Shown piece by piece: positions 18,904 to 28,507 of a stretch of DNA of 64,000 nucleotides. The notes beneath the pieces are model-generated. The model was not told where the DNA came from. It did no database searches and was given only the letters and a program-made list of their open reading frames with translations. Source of the DNA: Acidobacteriota bacterium. Its GTDB lineage: Bacteria > Acidobacteriota > Terriglobia > UBA7540. Numbering within the stretch: position 1 is the first letter of the stretch; each line of letters starts with the position of its first letter. Position numbers and translations under genes: made by a program. The stretch is from assembly GCA_021817045.1 (NCBI GenBank), contig JAKAWG010000014.1, forward strand, positions 1 through 64,000. The letters run 5' to 3'.

Positions 18904-19147
18904 GGGTTAGGGGATTGAGGTTTTTAGTCTGGCGTTTGCCGACCCTCTCACCCTTGCGTCCCCTCTGCACGATCCGGTGTGAGTAACGCACCAATTGGGA
19001 TGGGCGGCGGAGGCGAGCGTGGTCCCGCGAAGGCCAGCCCAAGAGGTTCGCTGGAGTTCCGAAACTGCAGCCTGACCGGAAATTTTTGTGGCGACAGCCT
19101 ACCCTAAACGGCACGGGCCGCTGCTACAAACCCATGGGTTTGCTAGC

Positions 19148-20239
19148 CTAATCTGCTTCGCGGCCTGCCGGCAGTTGAACTCCCTCAATTTGTGTTTTGA
19201 TCTCATAAAGCGCCGCATTGGAGGCTAAAGCAAGAGTATGACGCGGAGTAAACGCCAATCCGACAATGCTCTGGCCCGAAATCACGAGATCCGCCTTGCC
19301 CTCCGGTGTGATGCGTACGACGCCTCGCCTGCCTCCGAGGGAAGCTGCCACGTAGACATTGCCCTGCCCGTCATAAAGCAGACCTTGGGGTCGGCCGAGT
19401 CCGCGATAGAAGGAGGAGACTTCGCCGGCTGGCGAGATGCGATAGATATGGTCGAAGCTTGAAGTCGTCGGACCGGTCACGTAGAGGAGGCCGTCGGGGC
19501 TGAAAGCCAAGTGGTAGGCGGCGACGCTCGGCTCGAGGGTGGCGAACACAAAGATCTGCCGCTCTCGATTGATCTTGAAAATCGTGCCGCTACGATCGCC
19601 GACGTAAAGGTTTTCTTCTTTGTCGAAGGCAATTCCGGTAGCGATGCCCATGCCCTCGGCGTAGGTCATGGAATCACCGTGAGGCGTGACCTGATAAATC
19701 CTGCCTTCCATGCGGCTTGAGATATAAAGCAAGCCGTCGTGGTCGAAGGCGAGCCCGGTAGGGTTCATGAGGCCACTGAGAAACGGGTGAACCTGACCTT
19801 CGCGGTCGACCTTGTAGACAGACACCGGCGTTTTCTGGCCGCGACTGCCGCTGAAGGTGGTGAAGACGTTACCTGCCGCGTCAACCGCGGGGTTGGCGAC
19901 AGGGTGAAGATTCTCCGCCAGGCATACGCCGACGCTGATGGCGATAGGCGAGCTCACGGCCGAGCCGGTGTCCACCGTCAGTTCACCACTCACCGCTCCT
20001 TCAGGCACGCGGACCACTAACCGGTCTGAAGAGCTCATGAGCAAGCTGGCCGGACGGTCACCGAAGCGCACGAGGGGCCTGACGCGACCGTTTGCAGTTA
20101 GGCTGCTGCCCCGGATGAATAGCTCTCCACCGGCAATGGCCGCAAGGGGCGTGACTTCCTTGATGATCGGCTTTCCAGGAACCGGTTCGAGTTTTTGCAT
20201 TGGATGCACCGGCCTTGTTGCCTTCTTCCACAAAGTCAT
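19148..20239 (-). CDS. IPT/TIG domain plus NHL/SMP-30-like beta-propeller protein
   Basis: The 363-residue product has an N-terminal immunoglobulin-like TIG domain (about 24-105, with PIIKEVTPLAAIAGGELFIRG) and then repeated blades of the type NPTGLAFDHDGLLYISS, ATGIAFDKEENLYVGD, AYHLAFSPDGLLYVTG and RPQGLLYDGQGNVYVAA at about 35-45-residue spacing. This is an NHL-type propeller. No signal peptide is seen, although most relatives are exported. No enzymatic residues can be assigned. Its ATG overlaps the pgpA stop by four bases, making it the last gene of the rimO-yacG-pgpA run. Confidence 0.75.
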   Translation of the reverse strand: MTLWKKATRPVHPMQKLEPVPGKPIIKEVTPLAAIAGGELFIRGSSLTANGRVRPLVRFGDRPASLLMSSSDRLVVRVPEGAVSGELTVDTGSAVSSPIAISVGVCLAENLHPVANPAVDAAGNVFTTFSGSRGQKTPVSVYKVDREGQVHPFLSGLMNPTGLAFDHDGLLYISSRMEGRIYQVTPHGDSMTYAEGMGIATGIAFDKEENLYVGDRSGTIFKINRERQIFVFATLEPSVAAYHLAFSPDGLLYVTGPTTSSFDHIYRISPAGEVSSFYRGLGRPQGLLYDGQGNVYVAASLGGRRGVVRITPEGKADLVISGQSIVGLAFTPRHTLALASNAALYEIKTQIEGVQLPAGREAD

Positions 20240-20709
20240 CGAAGCGCGAATCCTAACAAGAACAGGGCCGCCGCCGCGTATGCGCCGGCCACCACATCAT
20301 CGGTCATAACGCCCCATCCTCCACGCAAGCGCTCGCTCCGTCTCGCCGGGAAGGGCTTAATCACATCAAAGAACCTGAACAGAACGAATCCCGCCGTCAA
20401 CCACAGCCAACCCGAAGCGGGGCGCCACAGGAAAACGACCATCTGTCCCACGACTTCGTCAATGATCACTATCCCAGGGTCGACGGTATTGAAGAACCTT
20501 TCCGCTCCACCCGCAGCCCACGCGCCCGCACAGTAGAGCGCCACAGTCAAGCCGCCAAGCGTCGCCGCCAGCGTTTTTGGCTCCAGTGGTAACCGTCCGA
20601 GCAGGGCTACGATAACGATACCAAGCGCCGAACCGGCGGTCCCTGGCGCGATAGGAAACCGGCCTAACTTTCCAACCGTCGCCAAGCGTACCGCCGCTCG
20701 GTCACTCAA
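20236..20709 (-). CDS. pgpA: Phosphatidylglycerophosphatase A
   Basis: A 157-residue inner-membrane phosphatase making phosphatidylglycerol. FPIAPGTAGSALG at 18-30, VDPGIVIIDEVVGQM at 76-90, FRFFDVIKPFPARR at 111-124 and GGWGVMTDDVVAGAYA at 130-145 are the family blocks, and three to four hydrophobic segments are present. The start is a TTG at 20709, overlapping the yacG end by eight bases; no better start is seen. It overlaps the propeller gene by ATGA. Confidence 0.93.
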   Translation of the reverse strand: MSDRAAVRLATVGKLGRFPIAPGTAGSALGIVIVALLGRLPLEPKTLAATLGGLTVALYCAGAWAAGGAERFFNTVDPGIVIIDEVVGQMVVFLWRPASGWLWLTAGFVLFRFFDVIKPFPARRSERLRGGWGVMTDDVVAGAYAAAALFLLGFALR

Positions 20710-20899
20710 CGTCAGCCTCGGCGTCGTCCTGCCGCGATTCTTTCTGCTCCGGCCCGGCTGCTTCCTTCGTGTTGATCCGGTACCTTCCTTCCAGCCAGTT
20801 GTCCAGATCGATCAGCTTGCAACGTTCGCTGCAGAAGGGACGAAACGGATTTCCCTCCCACCGCATTTCGCGTTTACAGATGGGGCAGAGCATCTCCAC
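20702..20899 (-). CDS. yacG: YacG-type zinc-binding DNA gyrase inhibitor
   Basis: A 65-residue protein with Cys5, Cys8, Cys23 and Cys27 in the arrangement CPICKREM...FCSERCKLIDLDNWLEG, the family's zinc site and signature. In E. coli YacG inhibits gyrase by binding GyrB. The acidic C-terminal tail is typical. The start is GTG at 20899 or ATG at 20893. It overlaps the end of rimO by 26 bases, within a rimO C-terminal extension. Confidence 0.9.
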   Translation of the reverse strand: MEMLCPICKREMRWEGNPFRPFCSERCKLIDLDNWLEGRYRINTKEAAGPEQKESRQDDAEADVE

Positions 20900-22316
20900 T
20901 ACTCAGGACAGCCGCCGGCTGGATGCGAACCAGCCCCGAGGCGGTAATCCGTCTCGCCTCTGGCAACGGATCGCCGAAGCGCTCCACTTCGAGGCGTGCT
21001 ACGACGTCGAAATCCGACGACGCTGTAATCGTCGCCCAGCGGAACTCGCCCGGCTGAGGTGACGACCCGTTGCAATCGTTGATGAAGACGTTCCCGTCTA
21101 CCTCTGGAGCCTGCGATTCAAGCCGTCCTTTGAGAACCAAGTCTGTCTCCGCTGCCGGACCTTCTACTAACACAGGAAGACGCTTTCCGACCAACGCCTT
21201 CAACTTGCGCCGCGAAATGCGGCGTTGCAGCGCCAAAATCTTTCTGCGCCTCTGGTGCGAAATTCTGGCAGGGACGAGGTTTGGCAGGCGGAAGGAAGCC
21301 GCGGTCTCCTCGTTCGAATAACGAAAGACGCCGAGGCGGTCGAATTGCGCCTCTTCGACAAAATCCAGAAGAACCCGGAAATCCTCCTCGGTTTCACCGG
21401 GAAAACCCGTGATCAGCGACGTCCGTAGCGTCACGCCCGGAATGGCCGAGCGGATTTTTTCCAGCAGTTTCAGGAAGTGCTTACCGCTGGAGCCGCGACG
21501 CATACTCTTCAGAACCGGGGCCGCGGCGTGTTGGAGCGGGATGTCGAAATACTTTGCGACGCGCGGTGATTCGGCGACCACTTCGATCAGCGCGTCCGTT
21601 ACACGATTCGGATAACAGTAAAGAAAGCGGAGCCAAATAAGGCCGGGGATCTGAGCGAGTTCGCGCAGGAGCCGCGCCAGACCGTCGCGCAATCCCAAGT
21701 CTTCTCCATAGCTCGTGTTGTCCTGGCCAACCAGAACCAGCTCACGAGCGCCGCGCGCTACCAGGTCTCCGGCCTCCCGCACCACAGACGCGAAGCGTCG
21801 TGATCGGAAGCGACCGCGCATCTGCGGAATCACGCAGAACGAGCAGGTGTGATCGCAGCCCTCCGCGATCTTAATGTAGGCCGATCCCGGGGGACTGGAA
21901 ATAATGCGAGGGGTGAATTCTTGGTAGAGGTAAGGGGAAGACGGAAGAACGGATTGGCGCGCGCCGTTCGAGAGTTGGCAGGCCTCGCCCACGCGCTCAA
22001 GCTCGTTGGTGCCCATCACATAATCGACTTCCGGGATTTCCTCCAGAATCTGGCTGCGATAGCGCTCCACCAAGCAGCCGGCTACGACCAACCTTTTCGC
22101 AGTGCCTCTCCTTTTGTGCTCTGCCATCTCGAGGATCGTGTCAATCGACTCCTGCTTGGCGGGACCGATAAAGCTGCACGTATTGACGATAATTATGTCG
22201 GCCTGGGAAGCGTCCGCAGTGATTTCGTGGCCTTGGCGGACCAGTGCGCCCAGCATGACTTCGCTGTCCACAAGGTTCTTGGGACAGCCTAAACTCACCA
22301 GTCCGACTTTGGGCAT
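20874..22316 (-). CDS. rimO: Ribosomal protein S12 methylthiotransferase
   Basis: A radical SAM enzyme that methylthiolates an aspartate of ribosomal protein S12. The N-terminal cluster ligands are Cys11, Cys47 and Cys81, and the radical SAM motif is EGCDHTCSFCVIPQMRG with Cys154, Cys158 and Cys161. LVLVGQDNTSYGEDLG, DIPLQHAAAPVLKSMRR and TSLITGFPGETEEDF follow. A TRAM domain is at about 375-440. The SLGCPKNLVDSE start distinguishes RimO from MiaB. The last 30 or so residues go beyond the usual length and overlap yacG. Confidence 0.95.
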   Translation of the reverse strand: MPKVGLVSLGCPKNLVDSEVMLGALVRQGHEITADASQADIIIVNTCSFIGPAKQESIDTILEMAEHKRRGTAKRLVVAGCLVERYRSQILEEIPEVDYVMGTNELERVGEACQLSNGARQSVLPSSPYLYQEFTPRIISSPPGSAYIKIAEGCDHTCSFCVIPQMRGRFRSRRFASVVREAGDLVARGARELVLVGQDNTSYGEDLGLRDGLARLLRELAQIPGLIWLRFLYCYPNRVTDALIEVVAESPRVAKYFDIPLQHAAAPVLKSMRRGSSGKHFLKLLEKIRSAIPGVTLRTSLITGFPGETEEDFRVLLDFVEEAQFDRLGVFRYSNEETAASFRLPNLVPARISHQRRRKILALQRRISRRKLKALVGKRLPVLVEGPAAETDLVLKGRLESQAPEVDGNVFINDCNGSSPQPGEFRWATITASSDFDVVARLEVERFGDPLPEARRITASGLVRIQPAAVLSSGDALPHL

Positions 22317-22388
22317 AAGCTCCGACAGCCTCGCCAGGATTGGGCTAAGTGATTGCTAACAAAAAAATTCTAACACAAACAGGCACGG

Positions 22389-23246
22389 CTATTGAGCCGC
22401 CTGCCGCGCGCCGCGCCGCCCTGGCCGCTGGCACGCGGGGCAAAAGTGGCTGCTCCGTCCGCAGACCACGACGCGGCGGATCGTCACTCCGCAGCGCGGA
22501 CACGGAAGCCCCGTTCTGGCGTATGCCTGGAGGCGAGGCTCGAATTGGCCCGGATGGCCCTCGATGTCAACGTAGTCGCGGAAGCTCGTTCCCTGCAGCT
22601 TAACCGCCCGCCGCAAAACGCGGCGGACAACGAGGAGCAGAGCTTGGGCTGCGGTTCCGGAAAGCGCTCCGGCCGGCGTCTTAGGATGAATGCGCGCTGC
22701 AAACAGCGCTTCATCCGCGTAGATGTTGCCCAGGCCAGACAGCATCCGCTGGTTCAAAAGCCATCCCTTGATCGCGCCGCTCCGACCGCGGAGGGTGTGT
22801 TGAAATTGCCGGGATGTAATTTCCAGGGCGTCCGGGCCGAGGGCGCCAAAAACTCTTTGCGTCTCGCACGCCGTGCAGCAACGGAGCATTCCGAACCGCC
22901 GTGGATCGCGGAAGCGCAGCTCTTCGCCGTCTTCGCCGAGGCTGATCCGCACGTGCGTATGTGGCAGGATAGGCGCATGGCGAGCAGAGACAACAAGCTG
23001 CCCCGTCATGCCGAGTCGCACCATAAGGTGCCCTGCCTCGCTACCGTTCGAGGCCAGGCTGATAGCCAGGGTCTTGCCCTTGCGCCGCACAGACCCGATC
23101 CGCCGTCCTTCCAGGAAGTCCCGGAAGGCGTCGGGCTCGCCGCGGATCACGAGCGGGTTCAAGACTTCGATCGGCCCAATCCGACGTCCGGTAACGCGGC
23201 GTTCAAGCCCGCGGCGGACTGTTTCAACTTCTGGAAGCTCGGGCAT
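22389..23246 (-). CDS. mutM: Formamidopyrimidine-DNA glycosylase
   Basis: A base-excision repair enzyme removing oxidised purines (285 residues). MPELPEVETVRRGL carries the catalytic N-terminal proline and Glu3; RRKGKTL at 54-60 holds the conserved lysine; QRMLSGLGNIYADE at about 165-178 is the H2TH region; and the C-terminal zinc finger is CPRCG...CPACQ at about 249-271. After the zinc finger a short basic tail is present. It lies 90 bases after the Rieske gene. Confidence 0.95.
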   Translation of the reverse strand: MPELPEVETVRRGLERRVTGRRIGPIEVLNPLVIRGEPDAFRDFLEGRRIGSVRRKGKTLAISLASNGSEAGHLMVRLGMTGQLVVSARHAPILPHTHVRISLGEDGEELRFRDPRRFGMLRCCTACETQRVFGALGPDALEITSRQFQHTLRGRSGAIKGWLLNQRMLSGLGNIYADEALFAARIHPKTPAGALSGTAAQALLLVVRRVLRRAVKLQGTSFRDYVDIEGHPGQFEPRLQAYARTGLPCPRCGVTIRRVVVCGRSSHFCPACQRPGRRGARQAAQ

Positions 23247-23336
23247 GACAATTCCGGCCGGGTGTCATTAGAGCAGCGAACCGGGCATCAACTCTTCAAC
23301 AAGGCCTTGACCCGGGACGCTGGCTGATGGAGAAGG

Positions 23337-23642
23337 TCACACGGCTACCATTATGGCGCCATCCTCGATTTTCACCGCGTAGGTCGAAAGCTTTTGAGAT
23401 TGATCATCACAATTTTCTCCCGTGCGGATGTCATACTGCCATCCGTGCCACGGACATGTCACGATGGCGCCATCGACTTCTCCTTCGTTCAGCGGCCCGC
23501 CGCGATGAAGGCAGGTGTTATCGAGCGCGTAGACGGTTCGCTCGACATTACAGAGGAAGATCGTTTTGCCGCCCGTTTCCACGGCCGTGCAGTTGCCGGG
23601 TTTGAGCCCAGCGAGGTCGGCTACCTTTACAAACTCAGCCAT
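23337..23642 (-). CDS. Rieske-type [2Fe-2S] ferredoxin
   Basis: A 101-residue soluble protein with the Rieske ligands TCLHRGGPLNEG (Cys44, His46) and TCPWHGWQYD (Cys63, His66). It has no signal or membrane segment, so it resembles the small ferredoxin subunit of dioxygenases or nitrite reductase (NirD-like), but no partner oxygenase or reductase is adjacent. The electron acceptor is unknown. The ATG at 23642 is preferred over the TTG one codon before. Confidence 0.9.
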   Translation of the reverse strand: MAEFVKVADLAGLKPGNCTAVETGGKTIFLCNVERTVYALDNTCLHRGGPLNEGEVDGAIVTCPWHGWQYDIRTGENCDDQSQKLSTYAVKIEDGAIMVAV

Positions 23643-23670
23643 CAAGCCTCCAGAATCAATGTGTCTAAGG

Positions 23671-24786
23671 TCAGCGCGTTTCCACCGTGACCGAGGTGGA
23701 ACGCGAGCTTTCGTTACCGTTCACATCGACCGCAGTCACCCAATAAGTATAACGTCTTCCGGGGATCACGGTGTGGTCCTGAAAGGTTGGCGTGCGCAGC
23801 AACGAGCTGTTCAGCCGCTTGGGCGGTTCGTTGCCTTCTCGGTAGACGTTATATCCGGCGACGCCGGCGGCTGTGCTTGGATTCCAGATCAACTGCATCG
23901 CCCCCATCGCATAGACCGCTTCAAGACCGTTCGGTGGCGGAGGAGGATAGATGTTGCGGGGAATGATCTCGGTGGGCTTTGAGTCGTCACTCTCCGCCGT
24001 ATAGCCGTTTTTGGCGAAGAGTGCGCGGATGCTGTAGAAATACCTCGTGCCGAAGTCAAACTGGTTATCGGCGTATGAAGGGCTCCTCGTGGAGGCGTAG
24101 GGCGACCGGGCGAATTGCTTCAGACCTCGATAGACGCGGTATCCCGAAAGCGGGGCGAGCGGTTTGTGGCTAAGTCCACGCGCGGGCGGAGACCATCGCA
24201 GTTTCAGAGCGTGAGGCGCTTCAACCACACGCAGACCCGTGATGGGAGACGAAACGTTGAGCAGTTCCGTGCGCGCGAGATTGGAAACATCGCTCCGGCG
24301 GGGCCGTCCACGGAAGCTTCGCGTGAGCGTAACGACCGCGAACGTAAACAGGTTGTCGAGCTCGGAGTCGAACTGCTGCGGCGAGAGGCGGTCCTCATAG
24401 ATAATCTGGCTGCCGTGCTGAAACTTCGTTCGTGCGGCCGGCTTGAGATCTAACCACGGATGGACAGCGAGGAAGGGCACGGCGTACGGCTGACCGGGCG
24501 GTGAAATCTGCCGGAAGATTTGGATTTCAACCGGTTTAGTCAGGAGACGCCCGTCTGTAGCGCGCTGTGGCATTGTAAAACTTAGGCGCAGCGTCCGGCC
24601 GGCCTGCGTGACACGGATGTCATTAACTTTTTCAGGGATTTGAATTCGAGGAGGTCTGGGAGGGCCTTCGGCGGCGCACGCACCCAATATGCAGGCTGCG
24701 GATATGGCCGGGATCAAGCGAAGACGGCGGCTCGCGATGCGCAATCGGGTTCGGGAGGTATGGAGGGGGCGGCTACGCCGGGTCAC
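23671..24786 (-). CDS. Lipoprotein with fibronectin type III domains
   Basis: The 371-residue protein starts with a basic stretch and a lipobox ILGAC (Cys37). Two fibronectin type III-like domains are visible: about 180-280 ([27 protein letters not shown]) and about 285-371 ([42 protein letters not shown]). The region at 50-175 is probably another beta domain. Likely an outer-membrane or periplasmic lipoprotein; no activity can be assigned. Its start overlaps the hslU stop by four bases. Confidence 0.7.
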   Translation of the reverse strand: MTRRSRPLHTSRTRLRIASRRLRLIPAISAACILGACAAEGPPRPPRIQIPEKVNDIRVTQAGRTLRLSFTMPQRATDGRLLTKPVEIQIFRQISPPGQPYAVPFLAVHPWLDLKPAARTKFQHGSQIIYEDRLSPQQFDSELDNLFTFAVVTLTRSFRGRPRRSDVSNLARTELLNVSSPITGLRVVEAPHALKLRWSPPARGLSHKPLAPLSGYRVYRGLKQFARSPYASTRSPSYADNQFDFGTRYFYSIRALFAKNGYTAESDDSKPTEIIPRNIYPPPPPNGLEAVYAMGAMQLIWNPSTAAGVAGYNVYREGNEPPKRLNSSLLRTPTFQDHTVIPGRRYTYWVTAVDVNGNESSRSTSVTVETR

Positions 24787-26177
24787 AGGATGTACCGGCT
24801 CAAGTCCTGGTTCTTGACAATGTCGGCCAACTCTTTTTGGACGTAGTCCATGTCAATGCGAACGGTCTTCTTCTTCAGGTCAGGCCCCTCGAAAGAGATC
24901 TCGTCGAGCAGCTTTTCCATAATCGTGTGGAGGCGCCGGGCGCCGATGTTTTCCGTTTGCTCGTTGACCAGCGCGGCGAAGCGCGCGACTTCTTCAAGCG
25001 CCTCGTCAGAGAAACTGAGTTTGATGCCTTCGGTTTCGAGCAGCGCCGTGTACTGCTTGACGAGGGCGCTCTTCGGCTCCTTGAGAATGCGAATGAAATC
25101 CTCCGTGGTCAACGAGTGTAACTCGACCCGGATCGGAAAGCGGCCCTGAAGTTCCGGGATCAGGTCCGAGGGTTTACTCACGTGGAAGGCGCCGGCGGCG
25201 ATGAAGAGGATGTGGTCCGTTCTCACCATGCCGTAGCGGGTGTTCACGGTGGTCCCTTCGACGATGGGGAGGATGTCGCGCTGCACGCCCTCGCGGCTCA
25301 CGTCTGGCCCGTGGCCGTGCTCGCGGCCGGCGATCTTGTCGATCTCATCGAGGAAGATGATGCCGGACTGTTCAACCCGCTCGACCGCCGCGCGCGTGAC
25401 CTGATCCATGTCAATGAGTCGGCTTTCTTCGTCCTGAATCAGGTATTCCATCGCTTCCGAAACCTGCATGCGGCGTTTCTTCGAGCGCTGGCCGAAAAGG
25501 CCGGGAATAATGTCTTTGATGTTGATGTCCATCTCCTCGATTCCTTGCGAGGAGACGATTTCGAAAGCCGGGAAGCTCCGCTCGCGGACGTCGACTTCGA
25601 CTTGCCGCTCATCGAGTTTCCCTTCGCGTAACTGCGCGCGCAGCTTTTCGCGCGTGCGCTGGCGTTCCTTCTGCCGCTCGGCCTCGTCCGGAGGAGTCCC
25701 GTCGGCGCGTGCGGCAGGACTCGGCGGCAGCAACAGGTCGAGTAGCCTTTCTTCGGCGTTCTGTTCGGCTTTTTCCTCCACCTCGTTCGCTTTTTCCTCG
25801 CGCACCATGTCGATGGCGATTTCCACGAGGTCACGAATCATGGATTCAACGTCGCGCCCGACGTAGCCGACTTCCGTGAACCGGGAAGCTTCCACCTTGA
25901 TAAACGGTGAATTGGTGAGGCGGGCCAGACGGCGTGCAATTTCCGTTTTGCCCACGCCGGTCGGGCCGATCATGATGATGTTCTTGGGCAGGATCTCTTC
26001 GGCCAGGTCTTCAGGAAGCTTTTGCCGGCGCAGCCGGTTGCGGAGGGCGATAGCGACGGAACGCTTGGCCTCCGCCTGCCCCACCACGTGCTTATCGAGC
26101 TCCGCCACAATCTGTCGCGGAGTCAGTTCGTCGAGTCCGACCGCTGCTTCGATGCTTTCAGGCAAATAGAACACCAT
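24783..26177 (-). CDS. hslU: HslU ATPase subunit of the HslUV protease
   Basis: A 464-residue AAA+ unfoldase that feeds substrates to Hsl[18 protein letters not shown] is at 18-34, Walker [10 protein letters not shown] at 71-79, [20 protein letters not shown] (pore loop region GYVGRD) at about 96-115, a charged I-domain insertion at about 135-240, Walker [11 protein letters not shown] at about 268, and the sensor/C-terminal [18 protein letters not shown]. The C-terminal tail that docks into HslV is present (LSRYIL). It follows hslV after 39 bases. Confidence 0.97.
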   Translation of the reverse strand: MVFYLPESIEAAVGLDELTPRQIVAELDKHVVGQAEAKRSVAIALRNRLRRQKLPEDLAEEILPKNIIMIGPTGVGKTEIARRLARLTNSPFIKVEASRFTEVGYVGRDVESMIRDLVEIAIDMVREEKANEVEEKAEQNAEERLLDLLLPPSPAARADGTPPDEAERQKERQRTREKLRAQLREGKLDERQVEVDVRERSFPAFEIVSSQGIEEMDINIKDIIPGLFGQRSKKRRMQVSEAMEYLIQDEESRLIDMDQVTRAAVERVEQSGIIFLDEIDKIAGREHGHGPDVSREGVQRDILPIVEGTTVNTRYGMVRTDHILFIAAGAFHVSKPSDLIPELQGRFPIRVELHSLTTEDFIRILKEPKSALVKQYTALLETEGIKLSFSDEALEEVARFAALVNEQTENIGARRLHTIMEKLLDEISFEGPDLKKKTVRIDMDYVQKELADIVKNQDLSRYIL

Positions 26178-26216
26178 CGGAATACGCCCGCCCTCCCATT
26201 GTCTTGCCCTTGCTTC

Positions 26217-26741
26217 TCAGAGTTCTTCGATGACCAAGTGCTCGTTCGTGTAAATGCAGATTTGCGCGGAGAGCGAGAGCGCTTCTTCAACGATCGCTTT
26301 CGAGCCGAGCGAGGTGTGCTTGGCTAGCGCGCGCGCCGCCGCCAGCGCATACGGTCCTCCGGACCCAATGGCGACAATCCCGTCGTCCGGCTCGATCACG
26401 TCGCCGTTGCCGCTGACCAGATACGTATTCTTCTCATCCGCCACCAGCAACAATGCTTCCAGGTGACGCAGGGCGCGGTCCGTGCGCCAGTCCTTGGCGA
26501 GTTCCACCACGGCGCGGCTCAGATTCCCGTGGTATTCCTCGAGCTTCTGTTCGAAGCGAGAGAAGAGAGAGAGCGCATCCGCCGTGCTGCCCGCAAAGCC
26601 AGCGAGAATCTTATCGTTGTACAGCCGGCGGATCTTGCGGGCGTTTTGCTTCACGATGCTCTCGCCCATAGTCACCTGGCCATCGCCACCCATGGCCAGA
26701 CGGCCGTCGCGACGCACGCTGAGAATCGTCGTCGAGCGCAC
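26217..26741 (-). CDS. hslV: HslV peptidase subunit of the HslUV protease
   Basis: The proteasome-like threonine peptidase of HslUV. From GTG 26741 the protein begins MRSTTILSV, so the catalytic threonine is close to the N-terminus as in known HslV, and it has 174 residues. GAGGGG lies five bases before this GTG. The frame also allows a GTG at 26759 (GGAGG four bases upstream) or TTG at 26762, giving a propeptide-like extension [49 protein letters not shown] and [15 protein letters not shown] are family blocks. First gene of the hslV-hslU-lipoprotein transcript. Confidence 0.93.
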   Translation of the reverse strand: MRSTTILSVRRDGRLAMGGDGQVTMGESIVKQNARKIRRLYNDKILAGFAGSTADALSLFSRFEQKLEEYHGNLSRAVVELAKDWRTDRALRHLEALLLVADEKNTYLVSGNGDVIEPDDGIVAIGSGGPYALAAARALAKHTSLGSKAIVEEALSLSAQICIYTNEHLVIEEL

Positions 26742-26776
26742 ACTGTCCCCTCGAATCACCAAGCCTCCAAACGGGC

Positions 26777-26785
26777 ATTATAACA
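26777..26785 (-). promoter_or_regulatory. Extended -10 promoter of hslVU
   Basis: On the minus strand TGTTATAAT, an exact -10 hexamer with a TG one base before it, lies 36 bases before the preferred hslV start. No good -35 is seen, as is usual for extended -10 promoters. Confidence 0.55.
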
Positions 26786-26799
26786 AATATAAACTACAC

Positions 26800-27579
26800 T
26801 CAGCCGGATGGCTGGAACGCGTTAGCAGGATAACTCTCATTATAGCGCGCGGTGAAACGGAACGTCTCCGCAACGCGTTCGCCGTTGACGTAACGAACTA
26901 GGTGCATCGGAGTCTCGACGCCCTGGACCCGCTGATAATCGGCGTAAACATCCCTGTACTCGTCCTGTTCCTGCGTCTTTGGATTCAACAGCCGGTACTC
27001 AATCTGGATGGGAAGGTGCGTCTGCATGTCCAGATAGAGTTTCACGTCGACCTGCCGGGCGTCGAGGATGTCCACCACCGAGGTGGGCTGGTTATTCACA
27101 AAATCCTGCCCTCCGTTCTGAACGAGCGTACCCGGTTCGTGGATCAGCCGTTGCAATACGTTTTCCAGGCTGTAGCGGTTGGCCAGTTGCCACTGGCGAA
27201 TTCGACGCGACGACTGATCGATCAGTCCGTACCGATCGATTTCCCAACCGTCGCCGCCAACGTTGATCAGTGTTACGGCCTTGTGCTTGCCGAATCCGTA
27301 GGAGAGGCGCCGCTTGTCAGGGAATTCCTGCGCGCTTTCGTAATGTACAAACCCTTCAGTCACGCCATCCTGGATTGAGAAGGCCCGGCCCGTCGTGCTC
27401 AAGGTTCTGGCGTCCAGGAACGCCGGTCCGCCGAGCGCCTGAATGGCCTGATTGAGCAACGCCTGCGCCGCCGGGTTGATGTGCGTTGGCGGCAAGGCTC
27501 TTTCCTGCGCTTCGTATACGCGTGGGCAGGATGCGAGCGCCCAGGCACCGATGAGACATATAACGAAAACCCGCCGCAT
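26800..27579 (-). CDS. LolA-like outer-membrane lipoprotein-sorting family lipoprotein
   Basis: The 259-residue product begins with a signal peptide ending in a lipobox LASC (Cys18). The body is rich in beta-strand patterns: QALGGPAFLDARTLSTTGRA, DGVTEGFVHYES, GDGWEIDRYG, VDVKLYLDMQTHLPIQIEYR and DVYADYQRVQGVETPMHLVRY. This pattern, with a strand about an oxidised-looking substrate followed by THLP and VDGVxxP, is typical of the LolA/LolB-like half-barrel proteins common in soil bacteria. The ligand is unknown. It is divergent from nothing and lies 38 bases after the hslV promoter region. Confidence 0.6.
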   Translation of the reverse strand: MRRVFVICLIGAWALASCPRVYEAQERALPPTHINPAAQALLNQAIQALGGPAFLDARTLSTTGRAFSIQDGVTEGFVHYESAQEFPDKRRLSYGFGKHKAVTLINVGGDGWEIDRYGLIDQSSRRIRQWQLANRYSLENVLQRLIHEPGTLVQNGGQDFVNNQPTSVVDILDARQVDVKLYLDMQTHLPIQIEYRLLNPKTQEQDEYRDVYADYQRVQGVETPMHLVRYVNGERVAETFRFTARYNESYPANAFQPSG

Positions 27580-27715
27580 GTCTCAAGTATCGCACACCGC
27601 GGCCCGCGAAGATGCCCAGTCCTGGACTTGGGGGTCGTGTCTCGGTTTGATTCCTCAACGGCGAGTTGAGCTCTCCACTGGCGGTCTCACGCCGCTTCGG
27701 CAATAAATGGAGACG

Positions 27716-28507
27716 TTACCCCGGACTGGGTGAGGGCGATTTCGACTCAAACTGTGAGAGGATCGTGCTGCGGATGCGGTCGGCCAGAGGGCCGACGTCT
27801 TTGGTCGTCAAACTCGCGGTGGGAATCGGCCGATGGAAAAACACTTCCACCGTGCCCGGACGGACGTGGAGCGAATCCGGCTTCAACACGGCGCGGCTAC
27901 CCCGGATGGTAATGGGCGTCACCGGGACGCCGGAACGTACGGCGAGATAAAACGACCCTGTCCTGAACGGGCCCATGCTTCCGTCGCGACTGCGATGCCC
28001 TTCGGGAAACAGAACCACCGGACAGCCGGCGCGGATGCGCTCGGCCGCCTGGTCCAGACTCTTCATCGCCTTGTGAGGCCGATCGCGGTCCACCGGGATG
28101 TGGCCGGAGCGTCGCAGGTGCCAGCCGAGAAACGGCACGTGGAACAGCGTCCGCTTGGCGACAAAGCGGAACTGCACCGGCAGGCAAACCAGAAGAATGG
28201 GTATATCCATCGCGCTCGGGTGATTGGCGCAAAAGATGGTCGCTCCGGCGCGAGGAATGTTCTCGACGCCTTCCAGCTTCAGCCGGATACCGCTCGTTTT
28301 CAAAATCAGTCGTGACCAGAACCGTGCGCAGCCGTGCTGCCAGCGCCCTCCGGAGTCAACCAGCGAGCCGGCAAGCGATGCCGCACCGCATACGGCTGTG
28401 TAAAAGTAAATCAGCGGATCAATAACGAGGAATGCGCGTAGAAAGCTGAGGGCATCCTTCAAACGGCTGCGCAACAGCCGCCCGGCCTGGTGTTCTTCGC
28501 GCTTCAT
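27716..28507 (-). CDS. plsC: 1-acyl-sn-glycerol-3-phosphate acyltransferase
   Basis: An acyltransferase making phosphatidic acid at the inner membrane. The catalytic HX4D motif is NHPSAMD at 95-101 (counted from ATG 28507), and the second block is LFPEGHRSRDGSMGPF at about 166-181; VPVTPITIRG is the fourth block. One hydrophobic segment is at about 25-45. The ATG at 28507 overlaps the folC TGA by one base; a GTG one codon earlier is an alternative. Next to folC and accD, suggesting a lipid/one-carbon run of genes. Confidence 0.9.
   Translation of the reverse strand: MKREEHQAGRLLRSRLKDALSFLRAFLVIDPLIYFYTAVCGAASLAGSLVDSGGRWQHGCARFWSRLILKTSGIRLKLEGVENIPRAGATIFCANHPSAMDIPILLVCLPVQFRFVAKRTLFHVPFLGWHLRRSGHIPVDRDRPHKAMKSLDQAAERIRAGCPVVLFPEGHRSRDGSMGPFRTGSFYLAVRSGVPVTPITIRGSRAVLKPDSLHVRPGTVEVFFHRPIPTASLTTKDVGPLADRIRSTILSQFESKSPSPSPG

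Noticed and set aside
18869-19114. 81-residue minus-strand frame upstream of the lysine-rich gene
   Set aside because: No ribosome binding site or family resemblance, and it overlaps the promoter of the small protein.
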